64,000 bases of DNA from Halosegnis rubeus. Its GTDB lineage: Archaea; Halobacteriota; Halobacteria; Halobacteriales; Haloarculaceae. Positions within the stretch are counted from its first letter, which is position 1. Each line of letters starts with the position of its first letter. Below the pieces are notes generated by a model, which saw only the letters and a list, made by a program, of their open reading frames with translations, had not been told where the DNA came from and did no database searches. Location: assembly GCF_009184545.1 (NCBI RefSeq), contig NZ_QJOW01000001.1, positions 1-64,000 of the forward strand. Direction: 5' to 3'. The position numbers and the translations under genes are program-made. Shown here piece by piece: positions 25,548 through 35,752 of the stretch.

Positions 25548-26012
25548 ATGTCACGGACACGAGCCGTCGCGCCCGCACTCGGGGCCATCTGTCTGCTCGC
25601 GGTTACTCTCCTCACGAGCCTCGGCGTCGGTGCGACCGCGATAGCGTTCTCGCCGGCGGAGCCGACGCCACAGGCGACGGTCGACCTCGCTGCCGCCGCC
25701 GACGGTAGCGTCACGCTGACGCACGCGGGCGGAGACCGGCTCCGGACCGACGAGCTCTCGGTTCACATCGCCGTCGACGGGGAGCCGGTGAGACACCAGC
25801 CCGCGATACCGTTCGTCGGGAGCCGCGGCTACGTCGGTTCGCCGTCGGGGGTGTTCAACTCCGCGGGCGACGGCAACTGGACTGCCGGTGAACGGGCGAG
25901 CCTTCGGCTCGCAACGAGTAACGCGCCCGCACTGTCCGCTGGATCGACCGTGACGGTAGTCCTCCGAACTGAGCGCGGTGTGGTCGCGCGACTGTCGACG
26001 ACGGCGCAGTGA
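25548..26012 (+). CDS. type IV pilin-like protein
   Basis: This 154-residue protein begins MSRTRAVAPALGAICLLAV, with a short basic N-terminus and a hydrophobic helix directly after the likely processing region. This resembles haloarchaeal pilins (DUF1628-like N-terminal domain) cleaved by a prepilin peptidase. The remainder is a beta-rich domain (GSVTLTHAGGDRLRTDELSVHI, a pattern common in haloarchaeal pilins). It is probably co-transcribed with the preceding secreted protein gene. A partner peptidase is at 11634-12668. Confidence 0.75.
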   Translation: MSRTRAVAPALGAICLLAVTLLTSLGVGATAIAFSPAEPTPQATVDLAAAADGSVTLTHAGGDRLRTDELSVHIAVDGEPVRHQPAIPFVGSRGYVGSPSGVFNSAGDGNWTAGERASLRLATSNAPALSAGSTVTVVLRTERGVVARLSTTAQ

Positions 26013-26017
26013 TAAGG

Positions 26018-26680
26018 TTACGGCGACGGGACGGGCGATTCGGTCTCGGCGTCGGGTTCCGTCTCGGGGACGGTCGCGACGGTCGTGATGGCGCGGGGAG
26101 TTCCGGGTTTGCGCTGCTGGATATGGTGTTCGAACTCCTCGTAGCCGGCTTCGGTGAACATGCGGTCCCCCTCGTCCTCGTCGTAAAAGAGCATGATTGC
26201 GTCCGCGAGCTTCTGGAAGACGACCGAGTCCGGGTAGTCGGGACCGACCACGAGGACCGTGCCGCCGGGCTTGGTCACGCGGCGGAACTCCTCGAGTGCG
26301 GCGACCGGGTTGGGCCAGTACTCGATGGAGCCGGACGACCACAGTTTATCGAAGGTGTCGTCGGCGAAGGGGAGCCGCTCTGCGTCGCCACGATAAAATC
26401 GCACGTCGCCGTCGCGGCCGAACTTGGCGAACGCCTTCGAGAGCTGGCCGCCGGACTGGTCGAGTCCGTGTACGTCGTCGGTGTACTGGAGGATGCCCTC
26501 GGTCGCGAAGCCGGTGCCACAGCCCACGTCGAGCACGCGGTCGCCGGTCTCGATGTCGAACCACTCCAGCGCTTGGTCGCGCATCTGCTCGTTCCAGATG
26601 AACGGGTTGACGGTGTCGTACAGGTTCGAGAAGTACCGGTAGAACACCCGGGCACGCGCTTTGTTCTCCAGGAATCCCAT
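26018..26680 (-). CDS. SAM-dependent methyltransferase, menaquinone/MPBQ type
   Basis: The 220-residue class I methyltransferase has motif I as VLDVGCGTGFATE (about 55-67). The downstream acidic loop is GDAERLPFADDTFD and a post-motif is RVTKPGGTVLVVGPDYP (about 130-146). The N-terminus (FLENKARARVFYRYFSNLYDTVNPF) resembles the MPBQ/MSBQ methyltransferases, so the substrate may be the menaquinone ring; this is inference. A TTG start nine codons upstream is possible, but ATG 26680 is preferred. It is divergent from the ATP synthase operon. Confidence 0.8.
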   Translation of the reverse strand: MGFLENKARARVFYRYFSNLYDTVNPFIWNEQMRDQALEWFDIETGDRVLDVGCGTGFATEGILQYTDDVHGLDQSGGQLSKAFAKFGRDGDVRFYRGDAERLPFADDTFDKLWSSGSIEYWPNPVAALEEFRRVTKPGGTVLVVGPDYPDSVVFQKLADAIMLFYDEDEGDRMFTEAGYEEFEHHIQQRKPGTPRAITTVATVPETEPDAETESPVPSP

Positions 26681-26753
26681 TATCTGTGTATCGGTCCCGA
26701 CGACCAAATGTGTGCGGATTCACCCGGTTACGCCGGCGCGCGTTCCGCAACTC

Positions 26754-26762
26754 CCATATACA
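26754..26762 (+). promoter_or_regulatory. TATA box of the ATP synthase operon
   Basis: CCATATACA lies about 30-38 nt upstream of the atpH ATG and is the strongest TATA-like match in the gap, predicting a very short leader. Confidence 0.55.
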
Positions 26763-26791
26763 CTGTGGTACAATCCCCGCACGATACGAAT

Positions 26792-27124
26792 ATGGCGAGG
26801 CCAGATGTTCTCGAAGAGGTCAAGACGGCCGAGCAGGAGGCCGAGGAAATCATCGCGCAAGCCGAACAGGAGCGCGAAGAGACAATCACCGACGCGCGCC
26901 GCGAGGCCGAGGAGATTCGCGAGCACGCCGAAACCGAGGCGACAGAGCTGAAGGAGGACCGACTCGCCGAGGCCCGCGAGGAAATCACGGCCGAGGCCGA
27001 CGAGATTCGCGAGAAAGGCGAGGCCGAACGCGAGAAGCTCAAGAACCGAGCGGCCACCCGCGAGGAGGAGGTGGTCGAGGACATCCTCGGACGATTCACG
27101 GAGGCGGTCGATGCTCAGACCTGA
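26792..27124 (+). CDS. atpH: A-type ATP synthase subunit H
   Basis: This 110-residue protein is almost entirely one alpha-helical coiled coil rich in Glu, Arg and Ala (EEVKTAEQEAEEIIAQAEQE). That matches subunit H (AhaH), which pairs with subunit E in the peripheral stalk. It is the first gene of the atpHIKECFABD operon. Its end overlaps the start of atpI by 14 bp. No enzyme motif is expected. Confidence 0.9.
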   Translation: MARPDVLEEVKTAEQEAEEIIAQAEQEREETITDARREAEEIREHAETEATELKEDRLAEAREEITAEADEIREKGEAEREKLKNRAATREEEVVEDILGRFTEAVDAQT

Positions 27125-29315
27125 GCAGATGAGCCGGGTCTCGGTGACGGGATCCAAACGCGTTATGGACGAGGTCATCGAGACCATCCACGACCTCCGA
27201 CTGTTCGACATGACCGACTACGACGGCGAGTGGGACGGATTCCAGCCCGGTGACCCGGTCGAGGGAGCCGACGACGCCTCCGAGAAGCTGGTCACCGTTC
27301 GTTCGCTCGAATCGCTCCTCGGTATCGAGGGGGACGACTTCGAGGGCGACCCGCTCCGACTCGACGACGCCGACCTCGATGACCGACTCGCGACCATCCG
27401 CACCGAGGTCAACTCCCTCGACGACCGACAGGACGAGCTCGAAAGCGAACTCCGGGAGGTCGAGGAGTCGCTCAACAGCGTCGAACCGTTCGTCGAACTC
27501 GGCATCGACCTCGACCTGCTGCAGGGGTACGACACCCTCACCGTCGTCGTCGGCCAGGGCGACCGCGACGAAGTCCGGCGCACGCTCGTCGAGGCCGACG
27601 GCGTCGACCAGTACCAAATATTCGGTGACGGCGAGACGCTGGCCGCCTTCGTCACGCCCGCCGACGCGGCCGTCTCGGACGCGCTCGTCAGCGCGGAGTT
27701 CACGCAACTGGAGATTCCCGAAACCGACGCCGACCCCGAAGGGTACGTCGCGGACCTCCGCGAGCAGAAGACAGCGATCGAGGCCGAACTCGAAGACATC
27801 GAGGGCGACCTCGCCGACCTCGCCGACGAGCACGCCGAGTTCCTGCTGGCCGCAGAAGAGCGGCTCACCATCGACGTACAGAAGCGCGAGGCCCCCCTCT
27901 CGTTTGCGACGACGCGCAACGCCTTCGTCGCCGAAGGGTGGCTCCCCTCCGAGCAGTATCTCGACCTCGCTGAGCGACTCAAGGACCGCGTGGGCGACCA
28001 CGTAGACGTCGAGGAACTCGAACAGGCCGAGTACGACGAGGACGGTCACGCCGAAGAGAGCCACACAGACGAGGAGGTCGCCGCGGACGGCGGCCACGCA
28101 GAGCAGCCGATGAGCGACGGGACGCCGCCGGTCGTCCAGGACAACCCCGGCCCGGTCAAGCCGTTCGAGTCGCTCGTCGCCGTGTTGAACAAGCCGAAGT
28201 ACTCGGAGCTCGACCCGACGATCGTCTTCTTCCTCACATTCCCGGTGTTCTTCGGATTCATGATCGGCGACCTCGGCTACGGGCTCATCTACATGGGAAT
28301 CGGCTATCTGATGATGCGCTCGCTGGACTCGGATATCCTGCGAGCACTCGGTGCTGTCGGGCTGCTCTCCGGCTTCTTCACGGCCGTCTTCGGTGTGTTG
28401 TACGGGGAGTTCTTCGGACTCCACCAGCTCGGGTACGCGATTTACCCGAGCGGAAGCGCGCCGATGCACAAAGGACTCCAACCATACTACCAGGAGTACG
28501 CGCTCGCGTGGATGCTGCTCAGCGTCGTCGTCGGCGTGCTCCATCTCGTCACCGGGCGCGTGCTCGACTTCGTGAACAATCTCAAACACGGCGTCGGCGA
28601 GGCATTCATGGAGAGCGGCTCGTGGATTCTCTTCACCGTCAGCCTCTGGGTGTGGATTCTCTCACACACGGCACTCAGCGCCAAGCCCGACTTCCTGTTC
28701 ACCTCCTTCGCGCAGGCCGGCCAGACGAACCCGGTGACAGGCGGGACCATCGAGGCCGGCGAGGTCGTCTACTCGCTCGGCTTCAACGGCTTCCCGGCGA
28801 TCGACGTGTTCAGCGTTGCCGGCTTCGCCATCGACGCCGTGCTGCTCGTCGTCGTGGCGTCACTCGCGCTCGTCGTCAAGGCCGAAGGCGGTATCGGGCT
28901 CGTCGAGTCCGTCACGCAGGGCTTCGGTCACGTCATCTCCTACGCCCGAATCGCCGCCGTGCTGCTGGCGAAGGCCGGGATGGCGCTTGCGGTGAACCTG
29001 CTCGTCTTCGGCGCGTATCTGGAGGGCGGTGAGTTCCACCTCATCTTCTTCTCCGACCACGCCCCCGCCGCGGAGAACGTCGTCTTCTCCGGGCTGGTGA
29101 ACGTCGAGGGCGGACTCGCGATGGTGCTCGGCCTGCTCGCCGGGATTCTCGTGCTCGTGCTCGGCCACATGCTCGTACTCGTGCTCGGTGTGACCTCTGC
29201 CGGGCTGCAGGCCGTGCGTCTGGAGTACGTCGAGTTCTTCGGAAAGTTCTACGAGGGTGGTGGCCGCAACTACACCCCGTTCGGTCAGGAGCGACGGTAC
29301 ACGGCCGAGGAGTAA
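27111..29315 (+). CDS. atpI: A-type ATP synthase subunit I
   Basis: The 734-residue subunit forms the membrane stator equivalent to V-ATPase subunit a. Residues 1-330 are cytosolic and rich in Asp/Glu, with coiled coils (EVNSLDDRQDELESELREVEESL), and include a His/Glu-rich segment near 310-335. Residues 365-720 hold about eight helices, including the long transmembrane hairpin with the essential Arg-type region near GFGHVISYARIAAVLLAKAGMA. It guides ions to the c ring. It follows atpH with an overlap. The c-subunit gene follows after 126 bp with its own promoter. Confidence 0.93.
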   Translation: MLRPEQMSRVSVTGSKRVMDEVIETIHDLRLFDMTDYDGEWDGFQPGDPVEGADDASEKLVTVRSLESLLGIEGDDFEGDPLRLDDADLDDRLATIRTEVNSLDDRQDELESELREVEESLNSVEPFVELGIDLDLLQGYDTLTVVVGQGDRDEVRRTLVEADGVDQYQIFGDGETLAAFVTPADAAVSDALVSAEFTQLEIPETDADPEGYVADLREQKTAIEAELEDIEGDLADLADEHAEFLLAAEERLTIDVQKREAPLSFATTRNAFVAEGWLPSEQYLDLAERLKDRVGDHVDVEELEQAEYDEDGHAEESHTDEEVAADGGHAEQPMSDGTPPVVQDNPGPVKPFESLVAVLNKPKYSELDPTIVFFLTFPVFFGFMIGDLGYGLIYMGIGYLMMRSLDSDILRALGAVGLLSGFFTAVFGVLYGEFFGLHQLGYAIYPSGSAPMHKGLQPYYQEYALAWMLLSVVVGVLHLVTGRVLDFVNNLKHGVGEAFMESGSWILFTVSLWVWILSHTALSAKPDFLFTSFAQAGQTNPVTGGTIEAGEVVYSLGFNGFPAIDVFSVAGFAIDAVLLVVVASLALVVKAEGGIGLVESVTQGFGHVISYARIAAVLLAKAGMALAVNLLVFGAYLEGGEFHLIFFSDHAPAAENVVFSGLVNVEGGLAMVLGLLAGILVLVLGHMLVLVLGVTSAGLQAVRLEYVEFFGKFYEGGGRNYTPFGQERRYTAEE

Positions 29316-29398
29316 CCCAGCGTTTTCTCTTTCCACTGACTTAATCACGGCGCTTCGTATTCGGGCGCGTGAGGTGCTCCACGACGCGTTTGGGAAGG

Positions 29399-29405
29399 TT
29401 TATTT
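29399..29405 (+). promoter_or_regulatory. internal promoter before atpK
   Basis: TTTATTT in the 126-bp gap, 37-43 nt before the atpK ATG, predicts a start near 29427-29430. A T-rich stretch (GTTTTCTCTTT, 29324-29334) after atpI may terminate transcripts from the front. Together they suggest separate control of the c subunit. Confidence 0.5.
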
Positions 29406-29441
29406 GATGGCCGCAACGACCTTGGCGTGTTCGGAAACACA

Positions 29442-29720
29442 ATGTTCGAGATTGCCACCACGCTGTTCAGCAGTATTGCACCTCTACTACAGAGCGGTTC
29501 CGACGCGGCTTCTTCCTCCCCGGCGCTCACGGCATCCGGTGCCGCAGCGCTGTCCGTCGGGCTTGCGGCGCTGGCAGCGGGGTACGCGGAGCGAGGTATC
29601 GGGTCGGCGGCCGTCGGCGCGATGGCCGAGGATGACAGCCTGTTCGGCCGTGGCCTGATTCTGACGGTCCTGCCGGAGACGCTCGTCATCTTCGCACTCG
29701 TCGTCGTCTTCGTCGTCTAA
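29442..29720 (+). CDS. atpK: A-type ATP synthase c subunit (subunit K)
   Basis: The 92-residue proteolipid is two hydrophobic helices (PALTASGAAALSVGLAALAAGYAERGIG and RGLILTVLPETLVIFALVVVFVV). The ion-carrying Glu lies in the second helix (LPETLVIF). The loop AAVGAMAEDDSLFG is typical of haloarchaeal c subunits. It forms the rotor ring that couples ion flow to rotation, so many copies are needed per complex. A GTG five codons upstream is in frame, but the ATG gives the standard N-terminus. Confidence 0.9.
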   Translation: MFEIATTLFSSIAPLLQSGSDAASSSPALTASGAAALSVGLAALAAGYAERGIGSAAVGAMAEDDSLFGRGLILTVLPETLVIFALVVVFVV

Positions 29721-29745
29721 ACAGCGCAGCCAACTTTTCCAATCA

Positions 29746-30330
29746 ATGAGCCTTGATACGGTCGTAGAGGACATTCGAGATGATGCCCGCGCGCGTGCGG
29801 ACGACATACGCGCAGAGGGTGAACGCCGCGCCGACGAGATCGTCTCGGAGGCGGAGGCAGACGCCGAGGAAATCATCGAGAAAGCAGAACAGGACGCACA
29901 ACAGGAGATCGAACGCGAGCGCGAACAGCGGCTCTCGTCGGCGAAACTGGAAGCGAAACAGGCCCGACTGGAGGCGCGCCGAGAGGCGCTCCAGGAGGTT
30001 CGCGAGCAGGCCGAGGACGCGGTCGCCGCAATCGACGGGGACGAGCGCGAGGAACTGACGCGCACGCTGCTCGATGCTGCCGCGACGGAGTTCGAGGACG
30101 CCGCGACGGTCGATGTGTACGGTCGCGACGGAGACGCCGACCTGCTCGAATCGATTCTCGAGGACTACGACGACTTCGAGTTGGCCGGCGAGACGGAGTG
30201 TCTCGGCGGCGTCGTCGTGGAAGCAGAGGGGTCGCGAGTCCGCGTGAACAACACCTTCGACTCCGTGCTCGAGGACGTGTGGGAGGATAATCTCAAAACG
30301 ATCTCCGAGGAGCTGTTCGAGGAACGATGA
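29746..30330 (+). CDS. atpE: A-type ATP synthase subunit E
   Basis: The 194-residue protein has an N-terminal coiled coil of about 95 residues (DIRDDARARADDIRAEGERRADEI) and a C-terminal mixed domain (ETECLGGVVVEAEGSRVRVNNTFDSVL) that contacts the catalytic A3B3 head. This matches subunit E of the peripheral stalk. It overlaps the next gene by 4 bp (ATGA). Confidence 0.92.
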   Translation: MSLDTVVEDIRDDARARADDIRAEGERRADEIVSEAEADAEEIIEKAEQDAQQEIEREREQRLSSAKLEAKQARLEARREALQEVREQAEDAVAAIDGDEREELTRTLLDAAATEFEDAATVDVYGRDGDADLLESILEDYDDFELAGETECLGGVVVEAEGSRVRVNNTFDSVLEDVWEDNLKTISEELFEER

Positions 30331-31388
30331 AGCTCGGACAGGAGGACGGGACCGCGAACTACGAGTACGTCACCGCACGTGTTCGTTCGCGCCGCTCGAG
30401 CCTCTTCGACGAGAGCGACTACCGGAAGCTCGTCCGGATGGGGCCAAGCGAGATCGCACGCTTCATGGAGGAGTCGGAGTACGAACGCGAGATGAACGCG
30501 CTCGGAACCCGCTTTTCCGGCGTCGACTTGATCGAGTACGCCCTCAACGAGAACCTCGTCAAGCACTTCGACGACGTGCTCGACTGGGCGGAGGGGGAGC
30601 TGTACGACTACATCGCCCGGTATCTCCGCAAGTTCGACGCGTGGAACGTGAAGACGGTCATCCGCGGTATCTACTCGGGAGCGACCTCGACGGAGATCGA
30701 CGACGATCTCATCGAGGCCGGCGAACTATCCGACGAGCTGCTCGGCCGGCTCGTCGAGTCTAACTCCATCGAGAACGTCATCGAACTGCTCTCGGGCACG
30801 CTGTTCGGCGACGCGCTCGAAGACGCCTACGAGCTGTACGAGGCGGAGGGGATTCTCGTTCCGCTCGAGAACGCGGTCGACCGCGCCTACTACGCGAACC
30901 TCCAGTCGAATCTCCCGCGCAACCCAAATCGTGCGGAGAAGCTGTACATCGAGTTCGTGCAGGCGGAAGTCGACTTCCGGAACCTCCGGAACGCCCTGCG
31001 TATCGCCCGGTCGGGTGCGGATATCGACCCCGTCGAGTTCTACATCGAGGGCGGTCGGCTGTTCGACGAGGACGAGCTTCGCCAGCTGGCGAACAACCCG
31101 GAGGAATTAGTCGCTCGCGTCCGTGACTCAACGTACGGTGACGAACTGGACGAGGCGCTCACCGAACTCGACGGCGCACAGAACCTCATCGGGTTCGAAC
31201 ACGCGCTCGACGCGGCGCTGCTCGAGTACTCACACACGCTGTCGAACCGTTACCCGCTGTCGGTGTGTCCGGTGCTCGCGTACGTCCTCGCGAAGGAGCG
31301 CGAGGTCGACAATATCCGCGCCATCGCACGCGGTCGCGAAGCCGGGCTCAGTCCCGAAGAGATCGAAACGGAGCTGGTCACCGTATGA
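30327..31388 (+). CDS. atpC: A-type ATP synthase subunit C
   Basis: The 353-residue protein is mainly helical and resembles the V-ATPase d / A-ATPase C subunit, a cup that links the central shaft to the c ring. Typical features are YVTARVRSRRSSLF near the start, LRKFDAWNVKTVIRGIYSG near residue 105 and LEYSHTLSNRYPLSV with YVLAKEREVDNIRAIARG near the C-terminus. It overlaps the F subunit gene by 4 bp. Confidence 0.93.
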   Translation: MKLGQEDGTANYEYVTARVRSRRSSLFDESDYRKLVRMGPSEIARFMEESEYEREMNALGTRFSGVDLIEYALNENLVKHFDDVLDWAEGELYDYIARYLRKFDAWNVKTVIRGIYSGATSTEIDDDLIEAGELSDELLGRLVESNSIENVIELLSGTLFGDALEDAYELYEAEGILVPLENAVDRAYYANLQSNLPRNPNRAEKLYIEFVQAEVDFRNLRNALRIARSGADIDPVEFYIEGGRLFDEDELRQLANNPEELVARVRDSTYGDELDEALTELDGAQNLIGFEHALDAALLEYSHTLSNRYPLSVCPVLAYVLAKEREVDNIRAIARGREAGLSPEEIETELVTV

Positions 31389-31714
31389 GCCAAGAGATCG
31401 GAGTCATCGGGAGCCCGGAGTTCACGACCGGGTTCCGACTGGCCGGGGTGCGCCGCTTCGCGAGCGTCCCCGCCGACGAGAAGGCAGAACAGCTCGACAG
31501 CGCAGTCGAGGAGATGCTCGACGACGACGACATCGGTATCGTCGTCATGCACGACGACGACATGGAGTATCTCTCACGAACCGTACGACAGGACGTCGAA
31601 ACGAGCGTCGAACCCGTGCTCGTCACGCTCGGCGGTGGAGCCGCCTCCGGCGGTCTCCGCGAGCAGATCAAGCGAGCAATCGGTATCGACCTGATGGACG
31701 AGGAGGAAGACTAA
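31385..31714 (+). CDS. atpF: A-type ATP synthase subunit F
   Basis: The 109-residue protein has the Rossmann-like fold of subunit F of the central stalk ([20 protein letters not shown] at the start, [16 protein letters not shown] in the middle). It is thought to regulate coupling by contacting the catalytic subunits. The ATG at 31385 overlaps atpC; the longer open frame upstream is only its shadow. Confidence 0.93.
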   Translation: MSQEIGVIGSPEFTTGFRLAGVRRFASVPADEKAEQLDSAVEEMLDDDDIGIVVMHDDDMEYLSRTVRQDVETSVEPVLVTLGGGAASGGLREQIKRAIGIDLMDEEED

Positions 31715-31715
31715 C

Positions 31716-33473
31716 ATGAGCCAAGCACAGGAAACCGACACTACAGAAAACGGTGTCATCGAGAGCGTGAGCGGTCCGGTCGTGACCGCCACGGACCTCG
31801 CCGCCCGAATGAACGATGTCGTCTACGTGGGCGACGAGGGTCTGATGGGCGAGGTCATCGAAATCGAAGGGAAAATCACTACTATCCAGGTGTACGAGGA
31901 AACCTCGGACGTCGCGCCGGGCGAACCGGTTGAGAGCACCGGCGAACCGCTCTCCGTGGACCTGGGACCGGGGATGCTGGACTCCATCTACGACGGCGTC
32001 CAGCGCCCGCTCGACGTGCTCGAAGAGCAGATGGGGGCGTTCCTCGACCGCGGTGTCGACGCACCGGGTATCGACCTGGAGAAGGAGTGGGAGTTCGAGC
32101 CGACCGTCTCGAAGGGCGACTCCGTCGCCTTTGGCGACCAGGTCGGTGTCGTCGAGGAGACGGTCCAGATCGACCACAAGGTGCTCGTCCCGCCACAGTA
32201 TGACGGCGGCGTCGTCGCCGAGGTCCACGAGGGTGAGTTCACCGTCGACGAGCCGGTCGTCGTCCTCGAAAACGGCGAGGAAATCGCGATGCGACAGGAG
32301 TGGCCTGTCCGCGAACCACGCCCGACTCAGGAAAAGGAGACGCCGAAGACGCCGCTCATCTCGGGCCAGCGCATCCTCGACGGGATGTTCCCGATTGCCA
32401 AGGGCGGGACGGCGGCGATTCCGGGTCCGTTCGGCTCCGGGAAGACCGTCACCCAACACCAGCTCGCCAAGTGGGCCGACGCGGACATCGTCGTCTACGT
32501 CGGCTGTGGCGAGCGCGGCAACGAGATGACGGAAGTCATCGAGGACTTCCCGGAACTGGAGGATCCGGTCACGGGGAACCCGCTCATGTCCCGAACGTGT
32601 CTCATCGCGAACACGTCGAACATGCCGGTCGCCGCGCGCGAGTCCTGCGTGTACACGGGTATCACCATCGCGGAGTACTACCGCGACATGGGGTACGACG
32701 TGGCGCTGATGGCCGACTCCACCTCGCGGTGGGCGGAGGCAATGCGTGAGATCTCCTCCCGACTGGAGGAGATGCCGGGCGAGGAGGGGTACCCCGCGTA
32801 CCTCGCCGCTCGGCTCTCGGAGTTCTACGAGCGCGCCGGGAAGTTCACCAACATCAACGGCACGGAAGGCTCGATTTCGGTCATCGGAGCGGTGTCGCCG
32901 CCGGGCGGTGACTTCTCCGAACCGGTGACACAGAACACCCTCCGTATCGTGAAGACGTTCTGGGCGCTGGACGCCGACCTCGCCGAACGTCGGCACTTCC
33001 CTTCGATCAACTGGAACGAGTCCTACTCGCTGTATCAAGACCAGCTTGACCCGTGGTTCCGCGACAACGTCGCGGAAGACTGGCCGGAACAGCGCCAGTG
33101 GGCCGTCGACACGCTCGACGAGGAGAGCGAACTCGAAGAAATCGTCCAACTCGTCGGCAAGGACGCGCTGCCGGACGACCAGCAGCTCACGCTCGAGGTC
33201 GCCCGCTATCTGCGCGAGGCGTATCTCCAGCAGAACGCCTTCCACGACGTGGCGACGTTCTCCGAACCGGAGAAGACCTACCAGATGCTCGGTGCGATCA
33301 AGGCGTTCAACGACGCGGCATTCGAGGCGCTCGAAGCCGGTGTCCCGGTCGACGAAATAACCGAGATCGACGCCGCGCCCCGCCTGAACCGGATGGACAC
33401 CACCGAGAACTACGAGGAGTTCATCGACGAACTGGAAGCCGACATCAAATCACAGCTACAGGAGAAGTACTGA
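31716..33473 (+). CDS. atpA: A-type ATP synthase catalytic subunit A
   Basis: The 585-residue catalytic subunit has the P-loop GPFGSGKT at about residues 237-244, the characteristic non-homologous region inserted before it, and the A-subunit hallmarks [28 protein letters not shown] (around 330-355) and [22 protein letters not shown]. Three A and three B subunits alternate to make ATP from the ion gradient. It carries no intein. It starts 1 nt after the stop of atpF. Confidence 0.97.
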   Translation: MSQAQETDTTENGVIESVSGPVVTATDLAARMNDVVYVGDEGLMGEVIEIEGKITTIQVYEETSDVAPGEPVESTGEPLSVDLGPGMLDSIYDGVQRPLDVLEEQMGAFLDRGVDAPGIDLEKEWEFEPTVSKGDSVAFGDQVGVVEETVQIDHKVLVPPQYDGGVVAEVHEGEFTVDEPVVVLENGEEIAMRQEWPVREPRPTQEKETPKTPLISGQRILDGMFPIAKGGTAAIPGPFGSGKTVTQHQLAKWADADIVVYVGCGERGNEMTEVIEDFPELEDPVTGNPLMSRTCLIANTSNMPVAARESCVYTGITIAEYYRDMGYDVALMADSTSRWAEAMREISSRLEEMPGEEGYPAYLAARLSEFYERAGKFTNINGTEGSISVIGAVSPPGGDFSEPVTQNTLRIVKTFWALDADLAERRHFPSINWNESYSLYQDQLDPWFRDNVAEDWPEQRQWAVDTLDEESELEEIVQLVGKDALPDDQQLTLEVARYLREAYLQQNAFHDVATFSEPEKTYQMLGAIKAFNDAAFEALEAGVPVDEITEIDAAPRLNRMDTTENYEEFIDELEADIKSQLQEKY

Positions 33474-33476
33474 ACC

Positions 33477-34889
33477 ATGCAAAAAGAGTACAAGACAATC
33501 ACGGAAATCAGTGGACCGCTCGTGTTCGCGGAAGTGGACGAGCCGGTCGGCTACGACGAGATGGTCGAAATCGAGACGCCGAACGGCGAGACCCGCCGTG
33601 GACAGGTGCTCGAATCGACGAGTACGTTCGTCGCGATTCAGGTGTTCGAGGGGACCTCCGGTATCGACAAGCAGTCGTCGGTGCGGTTCCTCGGTGAGAC
33701 GCTCCAGATGCCGTTGACCGAGGACCTGCTCGGGCGCGTCCTCTCGGGGTCGGGCGAGCCGATCGACGGCGGTCCCGAAATCGAACCGGACGAGGAGCGA
33801 CCGATCGTCGGCGCGGCGATCAATCCGACGGCCCGCGAGTATCCGGAGGAGTTCATCCAGACGGGCGTGAGTTCCATCGACGGGATGAACACGCTCGTTC
33901 GCGGTCAGAAGCTCCCCATCTTCTCGGGGTCCGGACTGCCACACAACGATCTGGCACTCCAGATTGCACGACAGGCGACCGTTCCGGAAGAGGGCGAGGA
34001 CGCATCGGAGTTCGCAGTCATCTTCGGTGCGATGGGTATCACCCAGGAGGAGGCAAACGAGTTCATGGACGACTTCGAGCGCACCGGTGCACTCGAACGC
34101 TCTATCGTCTTCATGAATCTCGCGGACGACCCCGCAGTCGAGCGGACGGTCACCCCGCGGATGGCGCTCACGACGGCGGAGTATCTCGCCTTCGAGGAGG
34201 ATTACCACGTCCTCGTCATCCTGACAGACATGACCAACTACTGTGAGGCACTCCGCGAAATCGGTGCTGCACGCGAGGAGGTGCCGGGCCGCCGTGGCTA
34301 TCCCGGCTACATGTACACCGACCTCGCACAGCTGTACGAGCGCGCCGGCCGAATCGAGGGTCGCGACGGCTCCGTCACGCAGATCCCGATTCTCACGATG
34401 CCGGGCGACGACGAGACGCACCCGATTCCAGACCTGACGGGCTACATCACGGAGGGACAGGTCATGATGGACCGCGACCTCCACAGTCAGGGGTACGAGC
34501 CGCCGGTGAACGTGCTCCCGAGCCTGTCGCGGCTGATGGACGACGGTATCGGCGAAGGGCTGACCCGCGGCGACCACGCCGACGTGAAAGACCAGATGTT
34601 CGCGGCGTACGCGGAGGGTGAAGACCTGCGCGACCTCGTGAACATCGTCGGTCGCGAAGCGCTCTCGGAGCGTGACAACCGCTATCTCGACTTTGCGGAC
34701 CGCTTCGAGACGGAGTTCATCGACCAGGGCTTCGAGACGAACCGCGACATCGACGAGACGCTCGACCTCGCGTGGAAGCTGCTCTCGATGTTCCCGAAGA
34801 CGGAACTCAACCGTATCGACGAAGAGGCCATCGAGCAGTACTACCACGAGGGCGCCGAGACCGAAGCCGAAGAAGTCACGGCCGACTGA
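33477..34889 (+). CDS. atpB: A-type ATP synthase subunit B
   Basis: The 470-residue non-catalytic subunit lacks a P-loop, having [19 protein letters not shown] at the equivalent site, as expected. Other markers are [38 protein letters not shown] (about 245-280) and [31 protein letters not shown]. It starts 3 nt after atpA. A 125-bp gap to atpD follows. Confidence 0.97.
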   Translation: MQKEYKTITEISGPLVFAEVDEPVGYDEMVEIETPNGETRRGQVLESTSTFVAIQVFEGTSGIDKQSSVRFLGETLQMPLTEDLLGRVLSGSGEPIDGGPEIEPDEERPIVGAAINPTAREYPEEFIQTGVSSIDGMNTLVRGQKLPIFSGSGLPHNDLALQIARQATVPEEGEDASEFAVIFGAMGITQEEANEFMDDFERTGALERSIVFMNLADDPAVERTVTPRMALTTAEYLAFEEDYHVLVILTDMTNYCEALREIGAAREEVPGRRGYPGYMYTDLAQLYERAGRIEGRDGSVTQIPILTMPGDDETHPIPDLTGYITEGQVMMDRDLHSQGYEPPVNVLPSLSRLMDDGIGEGLTRGDHADVKDQMFAAYAEGEDLRDLVNIVGREALSERDNRYLDFADRFETEFIDQGFETNRDIDETLDLAWKLLSMFPKTELNRIDEEAIEQYYHEGAETEAEEVTAD

Positions 34890-35014
34890 CGCCGTTCTCC
34901 TTTCTGTCTCCCCCCACTCGCGAGCCGCCGGCTCGACGAACGTACCGCTCGCCCGCGTGAGGTGGTCGCTGGCGAAGGAAACGACTAACTCCCTCGCGTC
35001 GGAATGAGTCGGTA

Positions 35015-35710
35015 ATGGCGACAGACGTCAAACCCACTCGGAAGAATCTGATGGCGATCGAAGATCGCATCGAACTCTCCGAGCAGGGCCACGACACGCT
35101 CGAGAAGAAGCGTGACGGACTCATCATGGAGTTCATGGATATCCTCGACCAGGCGAAGGATGTCCGTGAGAACGTCGACAACCAGTACGAGCGCGCCCAG
35201 CGCGCCATCAACATGGCGCGCGCGATGGAGGGTGACGTGGCCGTCCGCGGTGCCGCCTCGGCGCTCACCGAACACCCGGAGATCACGACGGAGTCGATGA
35301 ACATCATGGGCGTCGTCGTCCCGCAGATCGAGTCCTCGAAGGTGAAAAAGAGCCTCGGCGAGCGTGGCTACGGCGTGCTCGGCACCTCCGCGCGCATCGA
35401 CGAGGCCGCCGACGCCTACGAGGAGCTCATCGAGACCATCATCCTCGCCGCGGAGGTCGAAACCGCGATGAAGGAGATGCTCGAAGAGATCGAGAAGACC
35501 AAACGCCGCGTCAACGCGCTGGAGTTTACGCTGCTGCCGGACCTGTACGAGGCACAGGAGTACATCGAGCAGAAGCTCGAAGAACAGGAGCGCGAGGAGA
35601 TCTTCCGCATGAAGAAGATCAAAGCCAAGAAGGAAGAACAAGAACGCGAGGAGGCGGAAGCCGAAGCCGAGGAGGCAGACGCCGAGGAAGCCGCGCTCGC
35701 CGACGACTGA
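35015..35710 (+). CDS. atpD: A-type ATP synthase subunit D
   Basis: The 231-residue protein is a long coiled-coil hairpin forming the central rotating shaft. The start [31 protein letters not shown] and the end [30 protein letters not shown] match the family. The last 25 residues are an extra Glu/Ala-rich tail common in halophiles. It is the last gene of the operon, separated from atpB by 125 bp. Confidence 0.94.
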   Translation: MATDVKPTRKNLMAIEDRIELSEQGHDTLEKKRDGLIMEFMDILDQAKDVRENVDNQYERAQRAINMARAMEGDVAVRGAASALTEHPEITTESMNIMGVVVPQIESSKVKKSLGERGYGVLGTSARIDEAADAYEELIETIILAAEVETAMKEMLEEIEKTKRRVNALEFTLLPDLYEAQEYIEQKLEEQEREEIFRMKKIKAKKEEQEREEAEAEAEEADAEEAALADD

Positions 35711-35752
35711 CGCGACCAGATTTCTCTTATGTTCGGGCGGTGAGCGGTCCGT

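Noticed and set aside
27096-28589. 497-codon frame antisense to atpI
   Set aside because: It mirrors atpI codons and shows no family pattern of its own.
31668-33245. 525-codon frame antisense to atpA
   Set aside because: It is the mirror of a highly conserved gene and has no independent support.
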